From Adineta ricciae (lineage: Eukaryota > Rotifera > Eurotatoria > Adinetida > Adinetidae): DNA of 64,000 bases. The stretch covers positions 289,280 to 353,279 of the forward strand of contig CAJNOJ010000059.1 of assembly GCA_905250025.1 (NCBI GenBank), given 5' to 3'. The notes beneath the pieces are model-generated. The model was not told the DNA's origin and searched no databases. It saw only the letters and a list, made by a program, of their open reading frames with translations. This document shows positions 47,552 to 59,845 of this stretch, piece by piece. The translations under genes and the position numbers were made by a program. The number at the start of each line of letters is the position of its first letter. Positions within the stretch are counted from its first letter, which is position 1.

Positions 47552-50500
47552 ATGGATGCTCTTGAAGTCGAACATTTATGTGGACAATTATACGGTGGTG
47601 GAGGAAATAGTGAACAATTGCGCACAGTATCTCAGCGTCTGGAATCATTTGTTAGTCAACCGAATTGTCTTTCTCAATGTCGAATATTACTTGATCGTGC
47701 TTTAACTCCCTACACTCAATTTTTTGGTGCTACAACATTAATTAAATATTTCAATCGTTCGTCCAATCAACCAATCGCGACATTTACTGAACGCTTGGAA
47801 TTACGAACATATATTCTAGAATATCTCTATAAACATAATCGTTCACTCGCTCCATTTGTACTTGCTGAATTAGCAAAACTCTATGCACGATTGACGAAAA
47901 ATTCTTGGTTCGATTTAAGTCCGAATGCAAATAATCTGAACAAAGAGACATACCCATTTCAAACCTTTACAGATGATTTACTTAAATTTCAAACTGATCC
48001 ACCACATTTTTCGGTTGCGTTACAACTATTGATAGCTATTCTCTCGGAAATGAGTGTACCGAATGATGAAGAAACGTCCGCAAGAGCATTTAGTAAACAT
48101 CGGAAGATTTGTATATCATTTCGAGACACAAAATTACTTGACATTTATCTCTTCGCTTGTCAATATCTACGTGATGTAATTGTGAATCAAAAGAAAGCCT
48201 TAGGTTTATCGACTGATTTCAATTCCTATCCGAAAACGGTTACCAGTGCTCAATTGCAAGCTGATTACTATTTAGTGGTCGAAAAGCTTCTTTCATTAGC
48301 ATTGGCGTGTCTTACATATGATTTTCTCGGTAAATCTTACGGAATTTCAAGCTCATAATATCATTGTCTTCTTTTTGTCCTTTAGGAACCGGTTCGAGTG
48401 TTCATGATGTTGACATATCTGATGAAAATCAAACATTGCAAGTTCCACTCGCTTGGCATGATCATGTTGTTGATGGAAGCTTTTATCAATTATTCTTCTC
48501 CTATTATTTTCTTTTTTCCAACACATCACTTGTTCCATTAGCGATGTCGTGTTTAGTTCAATTAGCAAGTGTACGTCGATCCTTATTGAATACCAACGAA
48601 CGTTTAACAGTTCTGAATTATATGACCTTCGGTACGAATAAAAAAAGATTCTTTTCGTTTAATTGAATTTTCTTCCACTAGGTATTCGATCCATTCTCGA
48701 ACAAGCTGCTGGTCTTCTAGCTGATGAGAAATCTCTTCATGAATTTTGCCGTTTAATTGCTCGTTTGAAAGCCAATACCCAACTACATGAACTGATTCGT
48801 ATCGATAACTATCCATTATTTATCGAAACATTATTTCGATTCACAACGGATCATCTATTGAATGTTCATCATCATCGATACCATCTTTCACCGAATACAC
48901 TTCATTACATCTTGTCGTTCTGGTCAAAAATCGTCGCATTTCTTTCCCATAGTTCCAAACTATCTGAATCATCAGGCGATTCTTCCACCTCGCATTTATT
49001 AGATATATACGTTCCACAAATTGTTTGTTATTATATTCAATCACGTTTAGACGCATTGAATAATGACGAAACGCTTTATCTAGAATTATTTGATAATGAT
49101 CAAACGATTTTACAGCAACAACTAGAAATGATAAGCGTTATGTCACGATTAGATTACAATAAAACATGTGCTTTACTATGTTCATGTTTCGATGATCTTG
49201 CTCAGCAATATCAACAAGTAAAGAATGATTTCGATCGGAGATTCGCTCTTGTTAAATCGCATTTTTCCTTAGGCAACAAATTCTGAAACAACAGAGAGAC
49301 GTTTCACATTTTTAATTTATATTCTCGGCTGTGTCATTGGTGCACGTGGTATAACATTAACATCGTTATCCATACCTACAGATGATCAAGATTTATTCGA
49401 TGGAGAATTAGTGGTACGTGTTCTACAATTAATGACTTACATCCAACAGAAAACGGCTGGTGAAACACAGAATAATAACAATAAAAATTCGATTAATACA
49501 GCGATAACAACAGCGACAGATAAGATTGGCTCGACACCATATTCCGAACGACTTGAACTTGCTGTGCTCTTCTTTTTCGAGCAATTCCGTCGACAATACA
49601 TCGGCGATCATGGCCGATCGAATAAAATCTATCAAGTACTTTTCAAACATCTCGGTAAGATTTCCACCAACAAAATCTTTCTACTGATTATCCAACGCTG
49701 ATTTCACATAGGTATTGCTGATGAAGAACAACTTCTGTCGATCTTCATCAAAAAGCTATTTACAAATTTACAGTATTCAATCATAACTGATAAACTCATT
49801 GAACGCACAGTCGGATGTTTCAGCGATCTTTCCCAAGGTTATCAAAGTGTTCGGAAACTAGTTAAACTCGATCCTATTCAGTATTTCATCAACAATCATA
49901 CTCAAGATTTGTTTCCATTTCTTCATTATTCATCAGCAGCAAAACGTTCGAATAATAGTAATATTAGTACAAGTAGTTGGTCACGTCTTCGAACGACATT
50001 CTATGCGGCTATCGGACGAATGCTAATGCACGAATTTCGATATGATGAAGATGATGACGATCGTATTGATTTATTTATGAAACCGTTCACGAACCAATGC
50101 AATCGATTGGTGCAAATATTCAAAGAATTTCCGGATTTTTCAGCATTAAATGCAGCACAGTTTGCCACTATGGGCCAATTTACGTAAGTTTCCATCGTCG
50201 ATAGAAACGAAAAGTTTGCTCGTTTGACTTTTCTAGGCCGACATTGGCATCTTTGGATGAAATTCAATTTCTCGTGGTTGGCATCGTTCGTGATCTTCGC
50301 GGTTTATGTAGTGCATTTGTTTCTAAACAAGCGTATACATCACTCTTCGATTGGCTCTATCCCGCATATCTGTCATTATTTCTCAAAGCTCTTTTTGTTT
50401 TCTACGATCGTTCGGATGTGTATAATCCCTTATTGAAATTCTTTCATGAATTGACATTGAATCGCCAAGAACGTCTTGCATTTGATTCGACGAAGCCAGG

Positions 50501-51622
50501 CGCATATTTGTTATTTCGTGAAACATCGAACCTGCTTTATATATTCCAAACGAAAACGATTACACATGTGAATACAACTATTCCTGAAACCGATGGAACA
50601 CTATATTACAAATCGAAATTGAAACCAATTATCACGTGCTTAAGAATCATCCGAGCTTGTTTGATTGGTACGTTCAACAAAGCGAAAGATGCTATGATCA
50701 TTATTCTTCTCTTCTAGGTAATTATATCAATTTTGGTGTATTTCATCTCTACTCCGATCCATGTTTTGATAATTGCTTACAAGTTTTCCTCTCGATTTTG
50801 ACATCAGTCAAACAAAAAGATCTACTCTCATATCCGAAATTAACCATCGCTTACTTCACACTAATCGAAACGTTAGCACTTGTACAAATTGACTTTTTAG
50901 CGAATTTGAATATTCCATTGTTCGGTTATATATTAGAAACAGTTAGCGAAGGATTTTTATCAACAGAACAAACAATCCAGAATTCATGCTGCATTTTTCT
51001 CGATACTTTCCTTTCCTACGTCTTTCGATCGGTGAAGAAAAGTACGGCACCAGCTAGTCTAATGGCAAATGTTAATGAATACGGCACTGTATTTCGACAA
51101 ATATTGGTCAATTTGCTCAATGGAATCATCTTTGCCGAATGCAAGTAAGAAGGAAAGAAGTTGATGAAGAGAATAAAGATCGACTAATATATTGTTTTCC
51201 TTAGAAACATCTATGCGGTTTCCAAACCACTTTTGGGCTTAATCCTATTGAATGAAAATCAATTCTTTACTGAAATCAAACAGCAATTATTGTACGGGCA
51301 CACTCAAGCAAAACAAGCAGTATTATCGACGGCATTGGATAAACTAATGACCGGAATCGACCGTACATTAACCCAAGTTAATAAAGAACACTTTACACAA
51401 AATATAACCCAATTTCGAAATGATATTCAAGATTCTTTACGTGGTATGATGTCTAATAATCCTGAAATCTCATCATCCGCATCATCTATTCCACTTTCAT
51501 CTTCATTTTTATCTTCAGCATCAACAATTGCTACTAACATACCAGTGACTATAGCTATTTCAACATTGATTCCATCATCGTCATCAACGACAGCACCTGT
51601 GGAAGAATTGATGACCCTGTGA
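47552..51622 (+). CDS. XPO7: Exportin-7 (RanBP16-like)
   Basis: About ten exons encode a HEAT-repeat nuclear transport receptor of the usual exportin-7 size. The start MDALEVEHLCGQLYGGGGNS fits the family (LENLCKQLYE). Conserved landmarks along the frame: LAKLYARLTKNSWFDL, FSKHRKICISFRDTKLLDIY, MSCLVQLASVRRSLLNTNER, LHEFCRLIARLKANTQLHEL, MSRLDYNKTCALLCSCFDDL, ELAVLFFFEQFRRQYIGDHG, GIVRDLRGLCSAFVSKQAYT, NYINFGVFHLYSDPCFDNCL and KPLLGLILLNENQFFTEIKQ. Exportin-7 binds RanGTP and carries folded cargoes with basic patches through the pore. The tail after FTQNITQFRNDIQDSLRGMM is Ser/Thr-rich. Stop TGA 51620-51622; the next gene starts 158 bp later on the same strand. Confidence 0.96.
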
Positions 51623-51780
51623 GAACAGACAAAAAAAACCAGTCAACGATAAACAGTTCTTTCTTTTGTAATTTTGTTCATATAGTTATTTTTATAAAGT
51701 TCAAAACAAGAAAAGAAAGCAACAAACCAGAGCGCCATATTTTCTTTCATATATATTTTTTTCTCTTGTTACTGTTGAAG

Positions 51781-52295
51781 ATGTATTCAGTTCGACGAGA
51801 TCCCAATCATTCTTACTATTATTCACAATATTGGACGATATCGTGCCAACAACAACAACAACAACAACAACAGCAACAGTTCATTTTCAATAGTCGACAA
51901 ACGATCAAAACGAAACATCAATATATTTGGTCAACGAAATTCCACAAAGATAATTCTAGTCTTCACTATTCATTGAATACTAATAGTTTGAGATCAATTG
52001 AATCCGCAAATAGTCAAGATCTATCTTTGCCTGTCTATCGAGCACCCTGCACATTTCAAAATTCTCTACTAACAAGCAATAAAGGTAAAGCTACCAATCA
52101 TACGTAACCATTCAAGTTGAATATATGTGTGTAGATGGTTATCCGTGTGGAATATCCCATCGATCGCCACTTTCATCGACATCGTCGTCATGCGTACCGG
52201 ATGTTTATTCACCGGGTTCGACATCAAGTGGTAACTGCTCTCCGCCTCCGCCAACATCTAATCTACCACCGCCGCCATCTGAATGGCTCGAATGA
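51781..52295 (+). CDS. Small poly-Q protein with PNRC/EDC1-like decapping motif
   Basis: Two exons (51781-52085 and 52134-52295) encode about 155 residues. The N-terminal half has a run of eleven glutamines (CAA repeats, 51847-51882); the middle is basic and Ser/Asn-rich. The C-terminus reads CSPPPPTSNLPPPPSEWLE. This matches the proline-rich PNRC1/2 motif (LPxPPxxW), which binds the EVH1 domain of DCP1 and activates mRNA decapping. The small size, disorder and C-terminal position resemble PNRC2, which however has a longer tail after the motif. The protein ends two residues after the Trp. Proline-rich chance similarity is the alternative. The gene follows exportin-7 closely on the same strand. 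Confidence 0.6.
51847..51882 (+). repeat. CAA triplet run (poly-Gln)
   Basis: An in-frame CAA/CAG repeat encodes a glutamine tract in the PNRC-like protein. Shorter CAA runs encode glutamines in the chitin synthase tail near 8308-8325 and 8370-8380. Confidence 0.8.
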
Positions 52296-52960
52296 ATGGC
52301 GAAATATTTCATTTCTAAGTCATTTATCAAACAAATCTGTCTGATATATCGTTGTTTTTTTTTCTTTCGTTTTTCGTCTTGTCAAATTTACTTCAACAAC
52401 AAATACTCCCTCAGCGCAAGAATTACCATCGAAAGATTTTTCTTTCGTTTGTCTGACAAATGAAAAACAAGAACAGTTCGTATCTTTTCTCTACTCCTTT
52501 GTCTTCTTCTCCGTCGAATCCCTCATTGTATGTTATTATTATTATTATTATCATGATTGGATTTCTTTCTTTTGTGAGTTTCGAATGCTTTATATTTTCG
52601 TGTTTCGTTTCTCACCATTTTGTCTTTTTCTTAGTCTTCTCATTAACACTTCATTTTTGACATTTATCTCTGTTACCTACTTAACGTGATGTAATGCATC
52701 TGTGTATGTTTAAACTTGCTTGCATATGTTTATCTATTTTGAAAAACAGTTCTTTTTCGCTCTCAAACTCTTTCATTCTCGCCCAAGTCATGACCAAAGA
52801 GAATGCTATTCATGGTTAATCTGTTTATTTATTTATTTTCGTTTTTTTTTCAACAAAACAAATCAAACTTGAGATTGTCATTTAGAAAATATATATATAT
52901 ATATATCTTCGGATCTGGTTTTGTAGATAAACAAGTACTTGTGTCTGAGATAATGCAGAT
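52296..52960. other. Intergenic region, PNRC-like gene to MRPL22
   Basis: About 665 bp, T-rich on the + strand, with ATT repeats near 52531-52550 and a TA run (ATATATATATATAT) at 52890-52906. It carries the PNRC-like 3' UTR. No gene seen. Confidence 0.55.
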
Positions 52961-53884
52961 ATGACTTGCATGCTACGTAAACTTCTACCTCAACGAACTT
53001 TGTCGACGACAATCACATGGTTTCGTGCGCTCTCACTAACACCAGTATCTCACGGTCGGCCGCCACCTGAAGTTTTCCGAGGTAGTAATTGGCAACCGCC
53101 AGATGTTATTCAAACGGACGACGATCCGAATCCACCTAGCATCCCTGATGATTGGGATAAGTACAATCGAGTTGTCTATCCACCAACAGCGCCAGGAGAA
53201 ACACCGCGAGCAGGAGTAAATATTCGCGTAGATATATTCACGATAATCTTTGCATTTGCGATAGTATGTGCATCATTGTCGAACGTTTATTCGGGGAAAT
53301 ATTAAGAAATACTGGTTTCTTGCTCAAATGGTAAATATCGTTTGATAGAAGGGACATTTACGATGTCTTCAGTGTGTACTCATAGGTTCGTGGAATGAAT
53401 ATTGATGAAGCCATTCGACAATTATCTTTCCATAAACTACCAACAGCACTTCTTATGCGAGATGTAAGATTCTAGTTCTGCATGATGATTCTAAATTTCG
53501 ATTTTCGTTCTGTATTTTCCGATAGACGTTGATCGAAGCACAGGAAATGGCTATAAAAGAACATAATATTGAATATAAATCCAATCTTTGGGTGTGTAAG
53601 TATCACAAAATCGATCGAATACATCTTGTTTATATTAATCTCATTTTCTTGTAGCTCAATCGTACACGAAACGCGCTTTGATTATCAAAGGCCTACGACG
53701 AAGGCCAAAATACAGTTACACGGCTATCCATTATCGTTATTTTCATTATATGGTCCGTTTAGAAGAAGGGCCAGCACCTGGCAAAGAAGGTCTCTATGGA
53801 CCGAAATACCCTGAACTGAATGTTCGTATACAGAAACGATTAGAACAGTTGAATGACCGTAGACTTCTGGGCACTATTGCATAA
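52961..53884 (+). CDS. MRPL22: Mitochondrial ribosomal protein uL22m
   Basis: Start MTCMLRKLLPQRTLSTTITW, an Arg/Ser/Thr-rich presequence for mitochondrial import. The first open frame seems to end in a hydrophobic tail, but a 51-bp intron (53218-53268) removes it. It joins TPRAG to YVHHCRTFIRGNIKKYWFLA, which corresponds to the family's YHCRRQIKYSKDKMWYLAK region. Then VRGMNIDEAIRQLSFHK, LIEAQEMAIKEHNIEYKSNL WV, and HYRYFHYMVRLEEGPAPGKE follow, as in uL22m. The protein sits at the exit tunnel of the mitochondrial large subunit. Stop TAA 53882-53884. ABCB10 starts 116 bp further on the same strand. Confidence 0.9.
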
Positions 53885-54000
53885 AGCATTGTTCATGGTT
53901 TTTTGTTCTTGTTTTTGTTAATATATGAACAATGATTAGAAGAGATATCAATCAAACCATACTCATTTCAGTTTTTCCTAGATGAATCTTTGTTTTAAGA

Positions 54001-56270
54001 ATGGTATTCCATCGTTTAACATTTCTCTCTGCATGTATTCAACGTTCGTCGAATCTATTCATTCGTTCTCATCAATGTCAAATATATAAATTTACACCTC
54101 GCCGCCAATTTTCGTTAACATTTCGTAATCAACGCGGCGATCGTCCACCGCCATCAGCTAAAAATGCCGAAAAACGACCTAAAGTTAAACTGTCATTCAA
54201 TGAACTTGGAAGGCTGTTCCAACTAGCCCAACATGAAAAAGGTCGAATTGGCTGTGCTATTGCTCTTCTTTTTCTTTCCAGTGGTGTTACAATGTCTGTA
54301 CCATATTTTCTCGGCAAAATTATCGATATGTTACAAACATATAAACACGATGAATTACGCACTCGTTTGAAACAAATGACATTAGTTTTAGTCGGCGTTT
54401 TCGCTGTTGGCGCAGTAGCTAATTTCGGACGGGTTTATCTAATCTTAACGACATCACAGCGAATCATTAAGCGTATACGTGAACAATTGTTCAATAGCAT
54501 CCTTCGAAAAGAAATGGCGTTTTTTGATAAGCAAAAAACAGGTGAATTGGTTAACCGATTGTCATCCGATACGGAAGTGATGTCCAATGCAGTAACACAG
54601 AATATCTCTGATGGCCTTCGAGCGCTGACACAATCCGCAGCTGGTGTTGGTTTGATGTTTTATATTAGTCCGCAATTAGCATTAGTTGGCTTAACGACAG
54701 TGCCACCGTTAGCTGTTGGTGCCATTCTTTTCGGAAGGTATATTAAAAGACTATCGTCTAAAGTACAAGATGCACTGGCTCAAGCAACTGACGTTGTTGA
54801 AGAACGTTTTTCCAATATCAGAACAGGTTAATTTGTGTAGATTAAACAAAGGAACCGAACTGTTTTCTTTCTTTCTAGTAAAAGCTTTTTCTAAAGAAGA
54901 ACAAGAAATACAATTATACAACCAACGGATTAGTGATGTGTTGAAATTGAAGTATAAAGAATCACTAGCTTACGGTGTGTTTTTTGGCATGACTGGCTTA
55001 TCAGGAAATTTAATTGTGTTAAGTGTCTTCTACTTTGGCGGGGTATCGATGAGTCAAGAATCGTTAACTATTGGCGATTTATCAAGTTTTCTACTATATG
55101 CATTTTGGGTTTGTATTTGTTCGAAGCGTTGATTTCAACATGTATTCGGCTTTCGTAGGTTGGAATATCAATCTCCGGTATATTTTCTTTCCATTTGGAA
55201 TTGATGAAAGGTGTTGGAGCTAGGTTAATAGATCAATACTTTCCAAATTGAAATTCTCATTCTTGTTCTTTTTCCAGTCAAGCAGTATGGTCGATCTTGA
55301 ACGAAAATCACAATGAAAAACTACCTTTTGTTGGTGAAAATCAACGCACTATTCAGGGAGAAGGATTAACATCAGCATTGATGCTTCGTGATATCATATT
55401 TGATTCAGTATCATTTCGTTACCCAACTCGACCTGATGTACTCGTGCTCGATAATCTAACGCTTCGTGTACCTGGTGGTCAAGTTTTAGCTATTTGCGGT
55501 AGTTCAGGTTCAGGCAAATCAACACTAGCTCAATTACTATTGCGCTTTTACGAACCTCAATCAGGAAAAATCTCAATCGGTCAAATTCCTATTACTGACA
55601 TGCCACTACAATGGTTACGTACAAACATTGGAACAGTACCGCAAGAACCAGTTCTATTTTCATCGTCAATATATGAGAATATCGCCTATGGATATCCTGG
55701 TCCATTAGAAAGTGCACAAGAGACGCTTCTCAAACCGAAAGTATTAGAAGCATCAAATACAGCAAATGCAAGTGGATTCATAGAACAATTACCAGAGAAG
55801 TACAATACAAAGGTTGGAGAACGAGGTGCCATGCTTTCAGGTAAATTCGAAAGAATATATTTTTAATTAGAACGAGAAAAACGAAATTTTTATACAGGTG
55901 GCCAAAAACAACGTGTTGCACTCAGTCGTGCTATTCTACGAGATCCAAGCATTCTCGTATTGGTATGTAAATAATCTTTCCAAATATGTATTCTTGATAT
56001 TCGCATCTCCAGGACGAAGCCACATCAGCACTCGATGCACAATCGGAATATTTAGTTCAAGAAGCGCTAGAAAAGATCATGGTCAATCGAACGGTTATCA
56101 TCATTGCACATCGTCTGTCAACAATAATCAAAGCTGATCAAATTGCTGTCCTTGACAAAGGTCGTATAGCTGAACAGGGCACCTATGCTCAACTAATGAA
56201 CATCGAAAATGGTATATTTCGAAAACTAGTGGCTACACAAACCATGGTTGATGTAGATGTGGGAGCATAA
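54001..56270 (+). CDS. ABCB10: ABCB10-type mitochondrial ABC transporter (half transporter)
   Basis: Five to six exons. The N-terminus [20 protein letters not shown] is basic and hydroxylated, like a mitochondrial presequence. The membrane domain starts near 54240 ([23 protein letters not shown]) and includes [20 protein letters not shown] and [20 protein letters not shown]. The nucleotide-binding domain has Walker [10 protein letters not shown] (about 55499), the Q-loop in [11 protein letters not shown], the ABC signature LSGGQKQR split by an intron near 55842-55900, Walker [13 protein letters not shown], and the H-loop [12 protein letters not shown]10 works as a homodimer in the inner membrane and supports haem synthesis and redox balance. 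Stop TAA 56268-56270. ABCB8 is the main alternative; the N-terminal membrane sequence fits ABCB10 better. Confidence 0.88.
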
Positions 56271-56374
56271 AACTATCTCCGATGATATTCGTTGTTTTTT
56301 TCTCTAGAACATAAAATCTTCCTTTCCCTTTTCATCTTTTTTTCAGATTTTCGACTTTTGATAATTTCTTAAGT

Positions 56375-58881
56375 ATGTCTGCTGCACTTTCCGAAGTATG
56401 TCAAAAGAAATTATTCTATTACCCGTGCTAATATAATCATGAATAGATCGGTGGTGATAAACAAACTGTTGAAAATGCGTTGAGTACGATACACAGTCGA
56501 TTGAAATGTTATACAAATGATCAAATAACAATTCTTGACGATCTTATGTAAGTCAGTTTTAGTTTCTCAAAAATTTCTTCACCATCATTTGATTTAGGTC
56601 GACTATCGAAGCATTTTACAAAACAGAAAAGCACACACATGAGGTAATTTGATTTTCTATTGAGTTTAGCACGATTTATCTCGACATAACAATGCAATGG
56701 CATGCATGGTTCGCTTTTACATAACTCTTGATATTTTAGAAAATGCAAGGGAGTTTACAAAAGTCACTTGAACATGCTCAAAGTCTTTCCTATCTTGGAT
56801 CGAGGTATTGCGATTGATGCAAATTCAGAAAATGGTTGCTAGACTTCTTCATTTTTCTTCAAATTTATTTGTTTGGGATTTCGCTAACTGCTTTCCTTCT
56901 TTTTCAATATTCTCTTCCACTTGAATTCATCGTTTTTGTTTGATTTCTTTTAAGCATCATCGGCTCTAGTTGGACGACGGCAGTTAAAGAACTAATGGAA
57001 CATTATTCCCAACGAGAAGCTGTCTATCCTGTACTTAGACAAGTAATCTGTGAAAATCTGAAGAAAGTCAGAGCAGAGAAAGTCGACGAACACGGGAAGG
57101 TAAAGTTGAACAAGAAATTCTTCACTTCGCACAATTTCGTCACTTACATAGGTCTTATTGTACGATGAAGAAATCATCAAAGAAATGGGAGATGTCGAAC
57201 GTCGAACATTGAAAAGTAAACGGGCGTACGATGAAGCATGTGAACGTGTTCGACAACATTTGAATCCTGTGAAGGAAAAAGAAAGCGGAATAAAAAAGTT
57301 GCAATCCAAATTATTACCTAAAGTAACCTAGGAAATATTCCACACTGAAATTTATCCACGAAAAACATATCTAATTTTAGAATGAATTAGAAAAACTAGA
57401 AAATGCGGTTATAGACACACGCAATATGTACATTCTACATGTTTGCGAAATGAACTACGCATTGAAATTTTACATCGAGCAATTTATTGTCGATCTTGAT
57501 AGAGTATAAATTTCTCGACAAAATCTACTTTTTCTTAAGTTCGATCTTTAGTTACTCGTCTGCGATCTGTTTCAACAAATTGATAAAATTTTGCAAGATC
57601 TTGTTTATAGCGAATACGAACGTCTACGTGATACACTTCAACGTGCTGTTCGTGCTGCTGTCGGGGTAACACGATCAAAATTTCAAGATGAATCCATCTA
57701 TTCTATATTTGTATGCTGAAGGATGGCGACGAACAGAAACGACGTTTATTACCTAAAACATTCCAAACTTATCCTTTAGTTCTTCAATCTGACCATGTAA
57801 GAATAAACATAGTTGCAATCATTTGTGTTAGATGATTTTCCATTCTTTTCATCCAGAACGATCAGATCAATACAGACGAAAAACATTTAACACCACTTTC
57901 GACAAGCTATGCCTCGGCTACGAATGATATTCGTGAAGCTGATCAACAAATACAACTTGCTTTAGAAAGCTCGGCTTTGAACGCTCAACAGTATAAAGTC
58001 GGTCAAAAGATAATCTACTTTTTTCATCGTCGTTGGTTCATTCTCTATTAGGACTCAAGAATGGATTCGAGTAAAATTCGACTTAAACGATTAGAGGTAT
58101 TACTACGAGTAAATTCTATTTATTCATATTCACTTCGAATATAGATGCGAAAGTCAATTGCAATGTTCGTTGTTGAAACATTAGGTAGACGAGTCAACTT
58201 ACCAAAATTGATCGAAAGTGCGAACTTTGTTTAGAAACTCTGGCGCCGAATATAAAATCCACACCGGTAGCAGTCCGTACTACAACGAAATTTATCAATG
58301 GTTTGAAACCTTTCATATCCAGTCGAAAAGTTAGTATTATAACCAAAACTAACGAATGGCTTTGAATAATTCTCGTGACACTTAGGAATCTAACATTACT
58401 AACCAATCGACTGACCCAGCACCTTCATCTCCAGTTTCGGCTGACGTAAATACCTTTCTATCAATATTTTGTTTTGTTTTTTATTTTCAAGTCTCTTCAG
58501 TCTGATACTTCACATCCACGATCGGGTTCGACATCGATGTTTCCATGTCAAGCAGTCGTTTTATACGATTTCGAAGGAACAAATAACGATGAAATGACTG
58601 TACGAAAAGATGAAAAGATATTCATTGAATCGAAACCCGACTATGAAGGTTGGCTAATTGCCAGGGGACGTGATCGATCTGGACTCGTACCGGAAGCATA
58701 CGTTCAATTATTAACACCCATGGGTGTTCCTGCAGAACCAGGTTTATTCTCCTATACATTCTTCAACCATGTCATTTACTTTATTCGTTTAGTCACAATG
58801 AAAACCTCGGTAACAAATGTATCTATGACAGCAACACATTCCACTCGTGATGACGAAGCTGACTATTTTTCTGACGATTGA
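56375..58881 (+). CDS. F-BAR and SH3 domain protein
   Basis: About fourteen exons. The start MSAALSE is spliced to IGGDKQTVENALSTIHSRLK. The first two thirds are helical and charged with an F-BAR-like pattern: MSTIEAFYKTEKHTHE, SSWTTAVKELMEHYSQREAV and RTLKSKRAYDEACERVRQHL, then NMYILHVCEMNYALKFYIEQ. A Ser/Thr-rich linker follows. A clear SH3 domain stands at the end (CQAVVLYDFEGTNNDEMTVR, EGWLIARGRDRSGLVPEAYV). Such proteins bend membranes and link them to actin or dynamin. The tail after a small intron ends DDEADYFSDD. The nearest family (nostrin, CIP4 or FCHSD type) cannot be fixed. It starts 104 bp after the ABCB10 stop, and AATAAA follows at 58986. Confidence 0.78.
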
Positions 58882-59066
58882 AGTTTATCTTTCTCTTTCG
58901 TTTATTTTATTTTTTTTTCTCGTGTGTTATCTTTAATTATACCCCCGTCCGTCAAGCACGCAGAGAATGTATGAGAAAAGAATCCAATAAAAATGATTTT
59001 CTTTTTTGTTCTTGATTATAGTCACGTATTGATATGCATCTCTGGATATAAATGAAGAGAAGATAA

Positions 59067-59845
59067 ATGAATATCAAGCAGAGACTATCAAAAGAGGATA
59101 AATTCATACCGAAAATGCCAGCACATTCCGATGATCAGTCATTTCCGAAAGGTGTGCCTTTCGACGATTATCAACCACCGAATTGGGATGAGTTTTTCAT
59201 GCTCAAAGTTTATCTAACAGGTAATGGGCAAATACAAGTGAATTGATGAGAAGTCCTGTCTGAATTTGTTCTAGCAAAAAAGTCCAAAGATCCGCGAACT
59301 AAAATTGGTGCTGTTCTCGTTCGAGATCGACGTGATCTGATATCAGGATACAATGGAATACCTGAAGGTAACGTTTGAAGTCAATTCGTTGACATCTATA
59401 TCATTGATGGTTATTTCTAGGTGTGAAAGATCTACCGGATAGATTTGAACGGCCCATCAAGTATATGTATTTCGAACATGCCGAACGAAACGCCATTTTT
59501 ACTGCTGCACGACATGGTATACGAACGGAAGGTGCCACAATTTATGTTCAAGCATTACCATGCGTTGACTGTGCTCGGTAACTGTTGTTTTTTCGGTTTT
59601 TAAATCTTTCAACCAACGTCTGATTGTATTTCAGTGCAATCATTCAGAGTGGAATCAAAAAGATTTATGTTCACAAACAGTTTTATGCATTAAGTACGAA
59701 AATCAATCGTGAGAAGTGGATTGGCCATGATGATATAACAATGCAAATGTTTGATGAAGTCAATGTGGAATTGGTGATGTTAGATCTACCTCATCTGCAA
59801 GTCGATGCTTATCTTGATGGACTGGTCTATCGTTTAGGTTGTTAA
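59067..59845 (+). CDS. dCMP deaminase-family zinc enzyme, bacterial-like
   Basis: Four exons, about 200 residues. An in-frame-stopped ATG upstream (59052) makes ATG 59067 the start. Zinc motifs: EHAERNAIF (HAE, with the catalytic Glu) and LPCVDCARAI (PCxxC). SKDPRTKIGAVLVRDRRDLI, GYNGIPEG and DLPDRFERPIKYMYFEHAER precede them. The enzyme would convert dCMP to dUMP for thymidylate synthesis. The animal DCTD enzyme has CHAELNAI and FPCNECAK; the pattern here (PERxxRPxKYxxxEHAERNAI) is closer to bacterial dCMP deaminases as I remember them. The ending FDEVNVELVMLDLP is also bacterial-like. Introns of about 50 bp show it is domesticated. AATAAA at 59868-59873. Confidence 0.85.

Noticed and set aside
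53218..53305. Hydrophobic C-terminal tail making 52961-53305 a separate small membrane protein
   Set aside because: A 51-bp intron with good ends removes it and joins in frame to the conserved uL22m sequence.
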